From positions 1 through 10,784 of the forward strand of contig DASYAI010000054.1 of the NCBI GenBank assembly GCA_036501425.1: DNA of 10,784 nucleotides, read 5' to 3'. Source of the DNA: DATKRB01 sp036501425. Its GTDB lineage: Bacteria > Actinomycetota > Acidimicrobiia > Acidimicrobiales > RAAP-2. Shown in pieces: positions 1-7,059 of this stretch (the first letter of the stretch is position 1; the number at the start of each line of letters is the position of its first letter). The notes under the pieces are model-generated. The model searched no databases and was not told the DNA's origin. It was given only the letters and a program-made list of their open reading frames with translations. The position numbers were made by a program, and so were the translations under genes.

Positions 1-141
1 TCCGCCCCACCCTGCTCGGGCCCCAGCAGTATCGCGCGCTGCGCGACCCGCCGGCGCCCGGCGTGTCCAACGGCCGCCCCGGGGGTCGCCGGGGGCGGGT
101 GGGCGTGGGAAGCTCACGGACTTCGGGGGGGTGGACGACGC

Positions 142-1728
142 ATGGACGACGAGCGGAAGCGGTGGTTGGCACTGGGGGTCCTGTGCCTGAGCCTGCTCAT
201 CGTCAGTATCGACAGCGGCATCCTCAACGTGGCGCTTCCCACGCTCGTGCGCCAGCTCGGAGCCACCCCCTCGCAGCTCCAGTGGATCGTCGACTCCTAC
301 ACCCTGGTGTTCGCCGGGCTGCTCATGACCGCCGGCAGCCTGGGCGACCGCTACGGGCGGCGTGGTGTCGTCACGGTCGGCCTGGTGATCTTCGGTGCCG
401 GGTCGCTCGCCGCCAGCTTGTCCTCCACGCCGGGGGCGCTGATCGCCTGGCGGGCCGTCATGGGCGCCGGCGCCGCCCTGATCATGCCGGGGACGCTGTC
501 GATCCTTGTCAACGTGTTCACGGACGAGCGGCAGCGCCGGCGGGCCATCGCCTACTGGTCTCTCATGAACGCCACCGGCGCCTTCATCGGGCCCGTCGCC
601 GGTGGGTTGCTCCTCGCCCACTTCTGGTGGGGGTCGTGCTTCTTGGTGAACGTGCCGGTCGTCGTCGTGGCGCTGGCGGTGCAGCGCTCGTTGGTCCCGA
701 CCTCGCGCAACCCCAACGCAGCCCGCTTCGACCTCCTCGGAGCTGCGCTCTCGATCCTTGCCTTAGGGGGGCTCCTGTGGGCCATCATCGAGGGACCCGC
801 CCGGGGTTGGTCGTCACCCGCCATCCTGGGCGGGTTCGGTGCCTTCGCCGTGCTGGCAGTTGCCTTCGTGGCGCACGAGCGGCGGGCCGAGTCGCCCATG
901 GTGGACGTGGCCACCTTCCGGACGCCGCAGCTCACCGCGGCGGCGACGGCCATGACCATCGCGTTCATCGCGATGACCGGCTCGATGTTCCTGATCGTCC
1001 AGAGCCTGCAGATCGTGAAGGGCTACTCGCCGCTGGTCGCCGCCCTCGCCACCTCGGGTCCGATCACGGGGGTCAACTTCGCCCTGATGCCCCGGGCCCC
1101 GGTACTGACCGAGCGCTTCGGCGCCCGCTGGATGGTGGCCGCCGGATCGGGCCTGACCGCGGTGGCGGCGCTGGTCATCTCCACGACCTCGGTGCACTCG
1201 GGCTACGTGAACCTCTTCATCGGCTTCGCGTTGATGGCGACCGCCTTCAGCATCTTCGTCCCGGCCAGTACCGAGGCGATCATGACCGCCGTGCCCAAGG
1301 AGATGTCGGGCGGCGCGTCGGCCATCAACCAGACGACCCGCCAGCTCGGGCAGGCGCTCGGGGTGGCGATCGGCGGCAGCATCGCTGCCTCGGGCTACCG
1401 GTCGGGATTCTCGACCGCCGGGCTCCACCTTCCGGCCGGCGTGCTCGGCCGGGCCGGCTCGTCCATCACCTCGGCCATCGCCGCCAGCCACTCGCTCACC
1501 CGCAGCGCCGGGTTGGCGCTGCTGGGTGCCGCCCACGACGCCTTCCTGCACGGCGTCCGGCTGGCGCTGCTGAGCGCGGCCGCTCTGGCGGTCCTCGGCG
1601 CGGTGTTCGCTGCCGTGGCCATCCCGTCCAGGCGGCGGTCCGGCATGGTCGGAGCGGCGGCGGCCGATCCTGAAGGGCCGGCGATCGACGACCCGGTGCG
1701 CGCCGAGCGTGGCGTCGGCTCGGCTTGA
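142..1728 (+). CDS. DHA2-family MFS drug/solute exporter (14 TM)
   Basis: A 528-residue integral membrane protein of the major facilitator superfamily, DHA2 (EmrB/QacA-like) branch, expected to export drugs or other small molecules by proton antiport across the cytoplasmic membrane. Seen in the sequence: the TM1 motif SIDSGILNVALPTL (residues 22-35), MFS motif A GSLGDRYGRR (65-74), a motif B-like RAVMGAGAALIMPG (104-117), and motif C GPVAGG (150-155) in TM5. Many further hydrophobic helices follow, the last near residues 470-495, then a short polar tail. The length matches 14-helix DHA2 members. The ATG at 142 begins immediately before a short charged N-terminus and TM1; the upstream G-run is only a weak ribosome site. 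No TetR/MarR-type regulator is adjacent in the window, so substrate and regulation cannot be inferred. Family assignment is firm; substrate is unknown. Confidence 0.93.
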   Translation: MDDERKRWLALGVLCLSLLIVSIDSGILNVALPTLVRQLGATPSQLQWIVDSYTLVFAGLLMTAGSLGDRYGRRGVVTVGLVIFGAGSLAASLSSTPGALIAWRAVMGAGAALIMPGTLSILVNVFTDERQRRRAIAYWSLMNATGAFIGPVAGGLLLAHFWWGSCFLVNVPVVVVALAVQRSLVPTSRNPNAARFDLLGAALSILALGGLLWAIIEGPARGWSSPAILGGFGAFAVLAVAFVAHERRAESPMVDVATFRTPQLTAAATAMTIAFIAMTGSMFLIVQSLQIVKGYSPLVAALATSGPITGVNFALMPRAPVLTERFGARWMVAAGSGLTAVAALVISTTSVHSGYVNLFIGFALMATAFSIFVPASTEAIMTAVPKEMSGGASAINQTTRQLGQALGVAIGGSIAASGYRSGFSTAGLHLPAGVLGRAGSSITSAIAASHSLTRSAGLALLGAAHDAFLHGVRLALLSAAALAVLGAVFAAVAIPSRRRSGMVGAAAADPEGPAIDDPVRAERGVGSA

Positions 1729-1758
1729 CGCCGAGCGTGGAGCGTCCCGCCCGTCGCC

Positions 1759-1787
1759 TTGACCGGACCCGGGCGGACCCATACGGT
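1759..1787 (+). promoter_or_regulatory. Candidate sigma-70-type promoter for the VOC gene
   Basis: TTGACC (1759-1764) and TACGGT (1782-1787) are separated by 17 bases, a good match to actinobacterial housekeeping promoters (TTGAC / TAnnnT). Transcription would start near 1794, about 28 bases before the ATG at 1822. It lies in the short gap after the MFS gene, suggesting the VOC gene is transcribed independently. Identified by eye only. Confidence 0.5.
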
Positions 1788-1821
1788 GGCCCCGGCTACG
1801 GCCAGACAGGAGGAGCGGGAC

Positions 1822-2751
1822 ATGGAACGTCAGGTGAAGACGACCGGGCCCTTCGGCATCGGCTCGATGATCCACGTGGTCCACATGACGGACGACGCGG
1901 CCGAGCTGACTGCTTGGTATGAGGACGTGTTCGACGCGGTGACCTACATGGGCATGGACGAGCTGAACTACCTGCCGCCCGAAAAGCGCTGGGCCACCCT
2001 CGTGATGATCTCGGACTACTGCATCGAGGTCATGGCGCCGGAGCTGCCGGCGGACTCGGCCACGCCGGTGGGCCGCTTCTACAACCGATTCGGCCGCCAT
2101 TTCCACTCGACCGGCTACCGGGTCGAGGACCTCGAGGGGCTGTTCCACCATCTCGACGACAACGAGGTGGTGATCGGGAAGCCCGGTGGTGGCCCGGTGG
2201 ACGACCCCTCGACCGTCGGGTACTTCTACCCGAGCCCGCGCCAGACCCACGGGCTGATGGTCGAGTGCTGCCGCAGCGAGATGCGGGGCGACCTGCGGCT
2301 GCGGCCCGAGTGGTCGTCGCTCCGCAAGATCTGGGCCCGGCACCCCCTCGGCATCGAGCGGCCCTCGCACATCACCGTCGGGGTCGAGGGCCTGGCCGAT
2401 GCCCGCAAGGTCTACGAGCGCCTGTGGATGGCCGAGTGGCTGTACGAGGGTCGCAACGAGGCGCTGGGCTCGCACTCGGTGTACTTCCAGCTCGGTGACT
2501 CGCTCATCGAGCTGGCCGAGCCCGAGGACAGCGGCACCCACCTGGCCGAGCACGTCGAGCAGTTCCACAACATGATCTACGCCATGACCTGGAAGGTGAC
2601 CGACCTCGACAGCGTCGAGCGCCATCTGACGTCCAAGGGCATCGGCAGCTCGCGCCCGGCGCCGACGACGGTGTTGGCCAATCCGGAGGACGCCTTCAAC
2701 GCGGTCCACCTGTTCAGCTCGGCGGCCGTGCCCAACGACCCCTGGGCCTGA
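1822..2751 (+). CDS. Tandem VOC (glyoxalase/dioxygenase-fold) protein
   Basis: A 309-residue cytosolic protein with two vicinal-oxygen-chelate modules. Module 1 (about 16-150) opens with MIHVVHMTDDAAELTAWYEDVF, a typical VOC beta-alpha start, has RHFHSTGYRV near 92-101, and ends with GLMVECC. His19 or His21, His95 or His97, and Glu148 are plausible metal ligands. Module 2 (about 182-300) opens with SHITVGVEGLADARKVYERLW and has LIELAEP (Glu230). The paired layout resembles extradiol-dioxygenase or glyoxalase/bleomycin-resistance families; the reaction cannot be fixed from sequence. The start at ATG 1822 is chosen because AGGAGG at 1808-1813 sits 8 bases upstream; an in-frame extension to 1759 would run over the promoter-like element and adds no VOC-like sequence. 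It stands between the MFS exporter and the YciI/ECF pair with no clear operon link to either. Confidence 0.85.
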   Translation: MERQVKTTGPFGIGSMIHVVHMTDDAAELTAWYEDVFDAVTYMGMDELNYLPPEKRWATLVMISDYCIEVMAPELPADSATPVGRFYNRFGRHFHSTGYRVEDLEGLFHHLDDNEVVIGKPGGGPVDDPSTVGYFYPSPRQTHGLMVECCRSEMRGDLRLRPEWSSLRKIWARHPLGIERPSHITVGVEGLADARKVYERLWMAEWLYEGRNEALGSHSVYFQLGDSLIELAEPEDSGTHLAEHVEQFHNMIYAMTWKVTDLDSVERHLTSKGIGSSRPAPTTVLANPEDAFNAVHLFSSAAVPNDPWA

Positions 2752-2819
2752 GGCGCAGGGAGGTCCCGGGCCGGTCGGGTCGCCGTCGCAAGGGGGGCTC
2801 GGGCGTCGGGCGTCGGGCA

Positions 2820-2877
2820 TTGTGGGTCGAAGGGGCGCCGGGCGCCGGCGATTTGTGGGTCGAAGGGGCGTCGGGTG
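2820..2877. repeat. Two near-identical 25-bp direct repeats
   Basis: In the gap between the VOC and YciI genes, a 25-bp unit with core GTGGGTCGAAGGGGCG occurs at 2820-2844 and again at 2853-2877, with two mismatches and a 33-bp period (about three helical turns). A short GGGCGTC tandem repeat lies directly before it (2801-2819). The second copy ends in the candidate ECF promoter, so the pair could be a regulator-binding array or only local duplication. Function is not known. Confidence 0.6.
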
Positions 2878-2902
2878 TCCTTTCGTCCGCCCTCCGTGCG
2901 TC
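2876..2902 (+). promoter_or_regulatory. Candidate ECF-type promoter of the YciI-sigma operon
   Basis: TGTCCT (2876-2881) and CGTC (2899-2902) are 17 bases apart, and a transcript from there would begin about 25-30 bases before the ATG at 2937. As I recall, ECF42 promoters described in Streptomyces have a TGTCGA-like -35 and a CGTC/CGAC-like -10; this site differs at one -35 base. If right, the sigma factor would activate its own operon. Confidence 0.4.
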
Positions 2903-2936
2903 GTAGGGGCACCAACCCACCTACGGAGGAGCTGAC

Positions 2937-3284
2937 ATGCGCTACCTGATGATGATCTGCGCGACCGAGGACACCGTCGGGTCGACAAGCCCCGACCAGG
3001 CCACCGCGATGATGGCCGAGTACGCCACCTTCAGCGAGGAGATGGCCGCCCGGAGGGTGCTCCAGGGGGGCGAGCGGCTGCGCCCGACCTCGGACGCCAC
3101 CACCGTGCAGGTGCGTGACGGCAAGGTGCTCACCGCCGACGGCCCGTTCGCCGAGACCAAAGAGCAGGTCGGTGGCTACTACGTGGCCGAGTGTCGCGAC
3201 CTCGACGAGGCCATCGACGTGGCGTCGAAGATCCCCGGCGCCCGCTTCGGTTCGATCGAGGTGCGGCCGATCTGGGAGATGTGA
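2937..3284 (+). CDS. YciI/YCII-family (DGPF domain) protein
   Basis: A 115-residue small cytosolic protein of the YCII-related/DGPF family. It begins MRYLMMICATED, carries the signature DGPF at residues 68-71 followed by AETKEQVGGYYV, and ends EVRPIWEM, all typical of the family, whose length is usually 110-130 residues. A strong ribosome site (GGAGGA at 2926-2931) lies 5 bases before the ATG. The stop overlaps the GTG start of the downstream sigma factor by 4 bases, so the two are translationally coupled. DGPF proteins are the standard genomic partners of ECF42 sigma factors; their biochemical role is unsettled, with ligand sensing or an enzymatic activity both proposed. Family call is firm, function uncertain. 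Confidence 0.93.
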   Translation: MRYLMMICATEDTVGSTSPDQATAMMAEYATFSEEMAARRVLQGGERLRPTSDATTVQVRDGKVLTADGPFAETKEQVGGYYVAECRDLDEAIDVASKIPGARFGSIEVRPIWEM

Positions 3285-4570
3285 GTCCCGAGGTGGAGGC
3301 GGCCGTGGCGGCCGCCTTCCGGGCCGAGTGGGGACGGATCGTGGCGAGCCTGATCCGGCTTACCGGTGACTGGGACCTGGCCGAGGAGTGCGCCCAGGAC
3401 GCGTTCGCCCGGGCGCTCGAGCGGTGGGGGCGCGACGGCGTGCCCGACAACCGGGGCGCCTGGCTGACCACCACCGCCCGGAACCGGGCGCTGGACCGTC
3501 TCCGCCGGGACAAGGTCGGGCGGACCAAGCATCGTCTGCTGGCCACCGACCCCAGCGCCGACGGCCCGGTCGGGTCCAACGGCGCCGGGCCTGCCGGGGG
3601 ATCCGAGGGATCCGACGAGCGGCTCCGGCTCATCTTCACCTGTTGTCACCCCGCCCTGTCCCTCGACGCTCAGGTCGCCCTCACCCTGCGCACCCTGGCC
3701 GGCCTCAGCGTGGGGCAGATCGCCCACGCTTTTTTGGTGCCCGAGCCCACCATGGCCAAGCGGATCGTGCGGGCCAAGGCGAAGATCCGCAACGCCGGGA
3801 TCCCGTACCGGGTGCCCCCCGACCACCTGCTCGCAGCCCGCACCGAAGCGGTCATGGCCGTGTTGTACCTGCTCTTCAACGAGGGCTACGGCGCCACCGC
3901 CGGCTCGGACCTGATCCGCCAGGGCCTGTGCGACGAGGCGATCGCGCTGGCCCGGACGCTGGTCCAGCTGATGGTCGGGCAACCCGAACCGGCGGGCCTC
4001 CTGGCGCTGATGATCCTGCATCATGCCCGGCGCTCGGCGCGGATCGGACCGACCGGCGAGCTGGTGCCCCTCGAGGACCAGGACCGCGCCCGCTGGGACG
4101 CCGCCGCCATCGCCGAGGGGGCGGCGCTGCTCGAGGGCGCCCTGGCGCACCGCCAGCCCGGGCCCTACCAGGTGCAGGCGGCCATCGCCGCGTGCCACGC
4201 CACCGCCCCAGTCGCCGGGGCGACCGACTGGGCGCAGATCGCCGATCTCTACGCCCGGCTCGCCACCATGCTGCCCACTCCGGTGGTCCAGCTCAACCGG
4301 GCGGTGGCGGTGGCGATGGCGGACGGGCCGGCAGCCGGGCTCCGTCTGGTCGACGACCTCGAGGCCGGGGGAGCGCTCGCCGGCTACCACCTCCTTCCGG
4401 CTACCCGGGCCGACCTGCTGCGGCGGGCCGGCCGTCACGGCGAGGCGGTCCGGTCCTACCGGGCCGCCCTCGCACTGGCCGGCACCGACGCCGAACGGCG
4501 GTACCTGGCCCGGCGGCTGGCGGTCGCCGAGGCCGGTGGCCACGACGGCTCCGACGTCCGGCCCGCCTGA
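3281..4570 (+). CDS. ECF42-type RNA polymerase sigma factor with C-terminal extension
   Basis: A 429-residue extracytoplasmic-function sigma factor. Region sigma-2 spans about 10-77 (LTGDWDLAEECAQDAFARALERW, then RGAWLTTTARNRALDRLRR). Region sigma-4 spans about 113-170 (LRLIFTCCHPALSLDAQVALTLRTLAGLSVGQIAHAF, a helix-turn-helix, then AKRIVRAKAKIR). A roughly 250-residue extension follows, including LYLLFNEGYGAT (195-206), QDRARWD (267-273) and QLNRAVAVAMADGP (337-350), ending in TPR-like helices. This layout plus an adjacent DGPF gene defines the ECF42 group, in which the extension, rather than an anti-sigma factor, is thought to control activity; no anti-sigma gene is present. The GTG at 3281 overlaps the upstream stop (GTGA) and leaves a normal N-terminus; an in-frame GTG at 3191 would give a long overlap with the YciI gene. 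Confidence 0.93.
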   Translation: MSPEVEAAVAAAFRAEWGRIVASLIRLTGDWDLAEECAQDAFARALERWGRDGVPDNRGAWLTTTARNRALDRLRRDKVGRTKHRLLATDPSADGPVGSNGAGPAGGSEGSDERLRLIFTCCHPALSLDAQVALTLRTLAGLSVGQIAHAFLVPEPTMAKRIVRAKAKIRNAGIPYRVPPDHLLAARTEAVMAVLYLLFNEGYGATAGSDLIRQGLCDEAIALARTLVQLMVGQPEPAGLLALMILHHARRSARIGPTGELVPLEDQDRARWDAAAIAEGAALLEGALAHRQPGPYQVQAAIAACHATAPVAGATDWAQIADLYARLATMLPTPVVQLNRAVAVAMADGPAAGLRLVDDLEAGGALAGYHLLPATRADLLRRAGRHGEAVRSYRAALALAGTDAERRYLARRLAVAEAGGHDGSDVRPA

Positions 4571-4571
4571 C

Positions 4572-4586
4572 TACCCCTGGGGGGTA
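4572..4586. promoter_or_regulatory. CsoR-type operator (TACCCC-N3-GGGGTA)
   Basis: A perfect inverted repeat with 6-base arms, TACCCC (4572-4577) and GGGGTA (4581-4586), lies just after the sigma-factor stop and 39 bases before the CsoR-family ATG. G-tract palindromes of this form are the known operators of CsoR/RicR/RcnR-family repressors. TATGTT (4585-4590) overlaps its right edge and may be a -10 element, in which case bound repressor would block polymerase. Confidence 0.78.
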
Positions 4587-4625
4587 TGTTGCAAGCGCGG
4601 AGGGCGCGCCGGGCGAGGAGGGACG

Positions 4626-4907
4626 ATGGTCGGGTACAGCGGGTCGAAGAAGGCCGTCCAGCAGCGGCTGGGGCGCATCGAGGGCCAGATCCGTGGGCTC
4701 CGGCGAATGGTCGACGACGAGGTGTACTGCATCGATGTGCTCACCCAGGTGTCGGCGGCCACCCGGGCGCTGCAGTCGGTGGCGCTGGAGCTGCTCGGTG
4801 AGCATCTCGCCCACTGCGTCCACGACGCGCTGGTCGAGGGGGGCGAGGGGGCCGACGAGAAGATTCGCGAGGCCCGGGCGGCCATCGAGCGGCTGGTGCG
4901 GTCGTGA
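4626..4907 (+). CDS. csoR: CsoR-family metal-sensing transcriptional repressor
   Basis: A 93-residue all-helical DNA-binding repressor of the CsoR/RcnR (DUF156) family, which releases its operator on binding a metal, classically Cu(I). The copper-type ligand set is visible: Cys35 (in VYCIDVLTQ), His60 and Cys64 (in EHLAHC), spaced as in mycobacterial CsoR (Cys-x24-His-x3-Cys). The N-terminal RLGRIEGQIRGLRRMV (14-29) is the conserved helix with basic DNA-contacting residues. The ATG at 4626 follows GAGGAGGGA (4615-4623). A matching operator lies at 4572-4586, so autoregulation is likely. The stop overlaps the GTG of the permease gene by 4 bases, so both form one operon. The gene symbol reflects family and ligand set; it could equally be a RicR-like paralogue, and a different inducer (persulfide) is possible for relatives lacking the His. 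Confidence 0.92.
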   Translation: MVGYSGSKKAVQQRLGRIEGQIRGLRRMVDDEVYCIDVLTQVSAATRALQSVALELLGEHLAHCVHDALVEGGEGADEKIREARAAIERLVRS

Positions 4908-6277
4908 GGGCCGAGCTGCTCGGCACCCTCACCGCCGGTCGGGCCCTCACCGACATCGGTCGCAGCCTGCGCGAGAGCTTCGTGATGTTCTGGGACACCC
5001 TGTGGGCGTTGGTGCTCGGCTTCGGCCTCTCCGGGGCGGTCCAGGCCTTCGCGTCACGTCGGGCCATGGAGCGGCGCCTCGGGAACCACCGGCCGGCGGC
5101 GGTCGCCCGCGCCTCGCTCTACGGGCTGGTGTCGTCGAGCTGCTCGTACGCGGCCTCGGCGCTGGCCCGGTCCCTCTTCGCCCGCGGCGCGGACTTCGTG
5201 GCGGCGATGGTGTTCATGTTCGCTTCGACCAACCTGGTCGTGGAGCTGGGCATCGTGCTGGTGGTGCTCATCGGCTGGCAGTTCGTGGCGGCCGAGTTCG
5301 TCGGCGGGACCATCATGATCGTCCTGCTCGCCACCGGCGGCAGCCTGTGGTTGCGCGGTCGCGCCCTGGCGGAGGCCCACCGGGCGGCGGCCATCGACGC
5401 CGACGGGCATCACCCGCGGGCCGACGAGGCCGGGATGTCCGAGGTGCCCCTGGGCCGGCGCCTGCGCTCGGCGGCCGGGTGGGCCGACGCCGCGAGCTAC
5501 ACCATGGGCGATCTGCAGATGCTGCGCAAGGAGCTGGCCGTCGGCTTCGGGGTGGCCGGGTTCCTGGCGGTGCTGGTGCCCGACCGGGTGTGGAACGACC
5601 TCTTCGTGCACGGTCACGGCGGATGGACCAGCATCGAGAACGCGGTCGTAGGACCGCTGGTGGCGGTGGTCAGCTTCGTCTGCTCCATCGGCAACGTGCC
5701 GCTCGCCGCCGCCCTCTGGCAGGGTGGGATCAGCTTCGGCGGGGTGGTGAGCTTCGTCTTCGCCGATCTGATCACCCTGCCGCTCCTGCTCATCTACCGC
5801 AAGCAGTACGGCGGTCGGATGGCGCTCCGGATGCTGGGGGTGTTCTGGGTCGCCATGTCGGTGGCCGGCCTGGCGACCCAGTACCTCTTCGAGGCCATCG
5901 GGTGGGTGCCGGGCAACCGGCCCACCATCGTGGCCGCCCCCCGGGTGCGCCTCGACTACACGACCTTCCTCGACATCGTCGCGTTGGCGGCCTTCGCTGC
6001 CCTCTACTGGCTGTACCGGCATCGGGACCGCTTGGGTGGCGGGCGGGGCTACGCCAAGGACCCGGTCTGCGGCATGCAGGTCGAGACCCGCCACGCCCCG
6101 GCGACGAGCGAGCACGGAGGGTCCCGGGTGTATTTCTGCTCGCAGCGGTGCCGGGTCCTGTTCGAACAGGAGCCCCTGCGCTACCGGGCGGCCCCACCGG
6201 GGGAGGGGCCCGACCCGCACCCCGGCGAGCCGGCGCCGGTTCGCCTAGGCCCCTCGCGCCGCCGCCCGGATCCCTGA
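4904..6277 (+). CDS. Permease (DUF318/UPF0718-like) with C-terminal YHS metal-binding domain
   Basis: A 457-residue membrane protein. About eight or nine hydrophobic helices occupy residues 31-371, in two halves separated by a polar loop (about 155-208). Each half carries a conserved-looking motif: SSSCSYAASALARSLFARGADF (77-98, Cys80) and FVCSIGNVPLAAALWQGG (258-275, Cys260), as in predicted permeases of the DUF318 family. A C-terminal YHS domain (about 384-427) has DPVCGM (Cys389) and VYFCSQRC (Cys412, Cys416), the metal-binding pattern also found in copper ATPases. The GTG start overlaps the CsoR-family stop (GTGA). Context points to copper or related metal export or handling; Rv2963, a permease in the mycobacterial copper-responsive RicR regulon, is a possible comparison. 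The tail after 430 is Pro/Arg-rich and likely disordered. Transport direction and ion are inferred. Confidence 0.85.
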   Translation: MRAELLGTLTAGRALTDIGRSLRESFVMFWDTLWALVLGFGLSGAVQAFASRRAMERRLGNHRPAAVARASLYGLVSSSCSYAASALARSLFARGADFVAAMVFMFASTNLVVELGIVLVVLIGWQFVAAEFVGGTIMIVLLATGGSLWLRGRALAEAHRAAAIDADGHHPRADEAGMSEVPLGRRLRSAAGWADAASYTMGDLQMLRKELAVGFGVAGFLAVLVPDRVWNDLFVHGHGGWTSIENAVVGPLVAVVSFVCSIGNVPLAAALWQGGISFGGVVSFVFADLITLPLLLIYRKQYGGRMALRMLGVFWVAMSVAGLATQYLFEAIGWVPGNRPTIVAAPRVRLDYTTFLDIVALAAFAALYWLYRHRDRLGGGRGYAKDPVCGMQVETRHAPATSEHGGSRVYFCSQRCRVLFEQEPLRYRAAPPGEGPDPHPGEPAPVRLGPSRRRPDP

Positions 6278-6326
6278 GCCGCCGCCGGCCGAGGCAGCTG
6301 CCCGCCCGGCCGCGCCGACCGGCAGC

Positions 6327-6350
6327 CGCCGCTCGAGCGGCGAGCAATTT
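6327..6350 (+). terminator. Possible terminator hairpin after the permease
   Basis: A 16-base perfect palindrome (CGCCGCTC/GAGCGGCG, 6327-6342) is followed by AGCAATTT. It could fold into a short GC-rich hairpin ending the CsoR-permease transcript. The T-run is short and the loop tight, so this is tentative. The rest of the gap 6278-6471 holds only the promoter described next. Confidence 0.35.
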
Positions 6351-6358
6351 GGCAGAAC

Positions 6359-6387
6359 TTGACACCGGCCCGGCGGGTCGCGACAGT
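6359..6387 (+). promoter_or_regulatory. Candidate housekeeping promoter of the DinB-like gene
   Basis: A consensus TTGACA (6359-6364) is followed after 17 bases by GACAGT (6382-6387), which keeps the A2 and T6 of a -10 box. Transcription would begin near 6394, leaving a leader of about 78 bases before the ATG at 6472. Found by inspection; consistent with the gene standing apart from the metal operon. Confidence 0.5.
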
Positions 6388-6471
6388 GGGCCCGAGCGCC
6401 GAGCCGTGGCACGCCCGCGGCATCGGGGGCCGGTGTGGCGCCCCGGCGACCGGGGCGCGCGGGAGGAGATC

Positions 6472-7059
6472 ATGCAGACAACTGAGCTGGCGGTGCTCGA
6501 CCTTCACGCCGACGCCCTGGCCGCGACCCGAGCAGTAGTGGCCGGGCTCGGTGCCGGGGACTGGGACGCGTGGATCGAGACCTCGCGCACCGAGGTCCGG
6601 CGCCTCGTCAACCACGTGGTGATGGAGAACGGCTGGGTGGAGCACTTCCTGGCCGGCGAGAGCATCGACGAGATCCGCCGGCGCGTCCCGGCCGATGCCG
6701 ACGTGCTGGGCGAGGACCCGCTCGGCGCCTACGACCGGTCGTGCGAACGGGCCGAGGCGGCACTGGCGGCCCCCGGCGCCTTCGACGTGCGGTGCGAGGT
6801 TCCCCGGCTGGGATCCATCACCGGTCGCGAGTACGCCGGCAGCCGCCTGGTCGACGTGTTGGTGCACGGGTGGGAGGTGGCCAAGGCGACGGGCCAGGAC
6901 ACCCGGCTCGATCCCCGGCTGGCCGGGGCGGCCCGCTCGATCATCGAGCCCAAGATCCGGATGTTGGCGGAGAACGGGGTCATTCGCGACGCGGTGGTGG
7001 TCCCGCCCGACGCCGACGACCAGACCCACCTGCTGGCCCTGTTCGGCTTCTCCGAGTAG
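6472..7059 (+). CDS. DinB-like / mycothiol-dependent isomerase-like metal-binding protein
   Basis: A 195-residue cytosolic protein of the actinobacterial TIGR03083/TIGR03086-type family, related to the N-terminal domain of mycothiol-dependent maleylpyruvate isomerase (DinB fold). Visible family features are the helix EVRRLVNHVVMENGWVEHFLAGES (41-64; His48) and LVDVLVHGWEVAKATGQD (126-143; His132), the two segments that normally supply metal ligands. The C-terminus HLLALFGF (186-193) is also typical. The ATG at 6472 has a strong GGGAGGAG ribosome site at 6461-6468. Members are thought to be divalent-metal-dependent, often thiol-using enzymes; the reaction here is unknown. The last 80 bases overlap the convergent Nudix gene. 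Family assignment good, function open. Confidence 0.82.
   Translation: MQTTELAVLDLHADALAATRAVVAGLGAGDWDAWIETSRTEVRRLVNHVVMENGWVEHFLAGESIDEIRRRVPADADVLGEDPLGAYDRSCERAEAALAAPGAFDVRCEVPRLGSITGREYAGSRLVDVLVHGWEVAKATGQDTRLDPRLAGAARSIIEPKIRMLAENGVIRDAVVVPPDADDQTHLLALFGFSE

Noticed and set aside
1..141. Possible end of an upstream gene; one plus-strand frame reads like protein (RPTLLGPQQYRALRDPP).
   Set aside because: That frame has no stop until 1673, deep inside the MFS gene, and would demand a very long overlap. The stretch is too short to call any gene.
2752..2936. The repeats before the YciI gene considered as a CRISPR-like or mobile-element trace.
   Set aside because: Only two copies with an 8-base gap, no cas genes, no transposase and no terminal inverted repeats.
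814..2988. A 724-codon open frame on the minus strand opposite the MFS and VOC genes.
   Set aside because: Its translation is low-complexity Arg/Gly/His/Pro-rich sequence with no domain, typical of the antisense frames in high-GC coding DNA. The plus-strand genes have clear family motifs.
3191..3280. Alternative upstream start of the sigma factor.
   Set aside because: The 30 extra residues are Arg-rich, lie entirely within the YciI gene and do not resemble an ECF N-terminus; the GTG at 3281 gives a typical 4-base overlap.
3388..6471. A very long plus-strand open frame running out of frame through the sigma factor, repressor and permease into the DinB-like gene.
   Set aside because: Only its last 195 codons, from the ATG at 6472 with a strong ribosome site, match a protein family; the rest is a high-GC shadow of three recognised genes.
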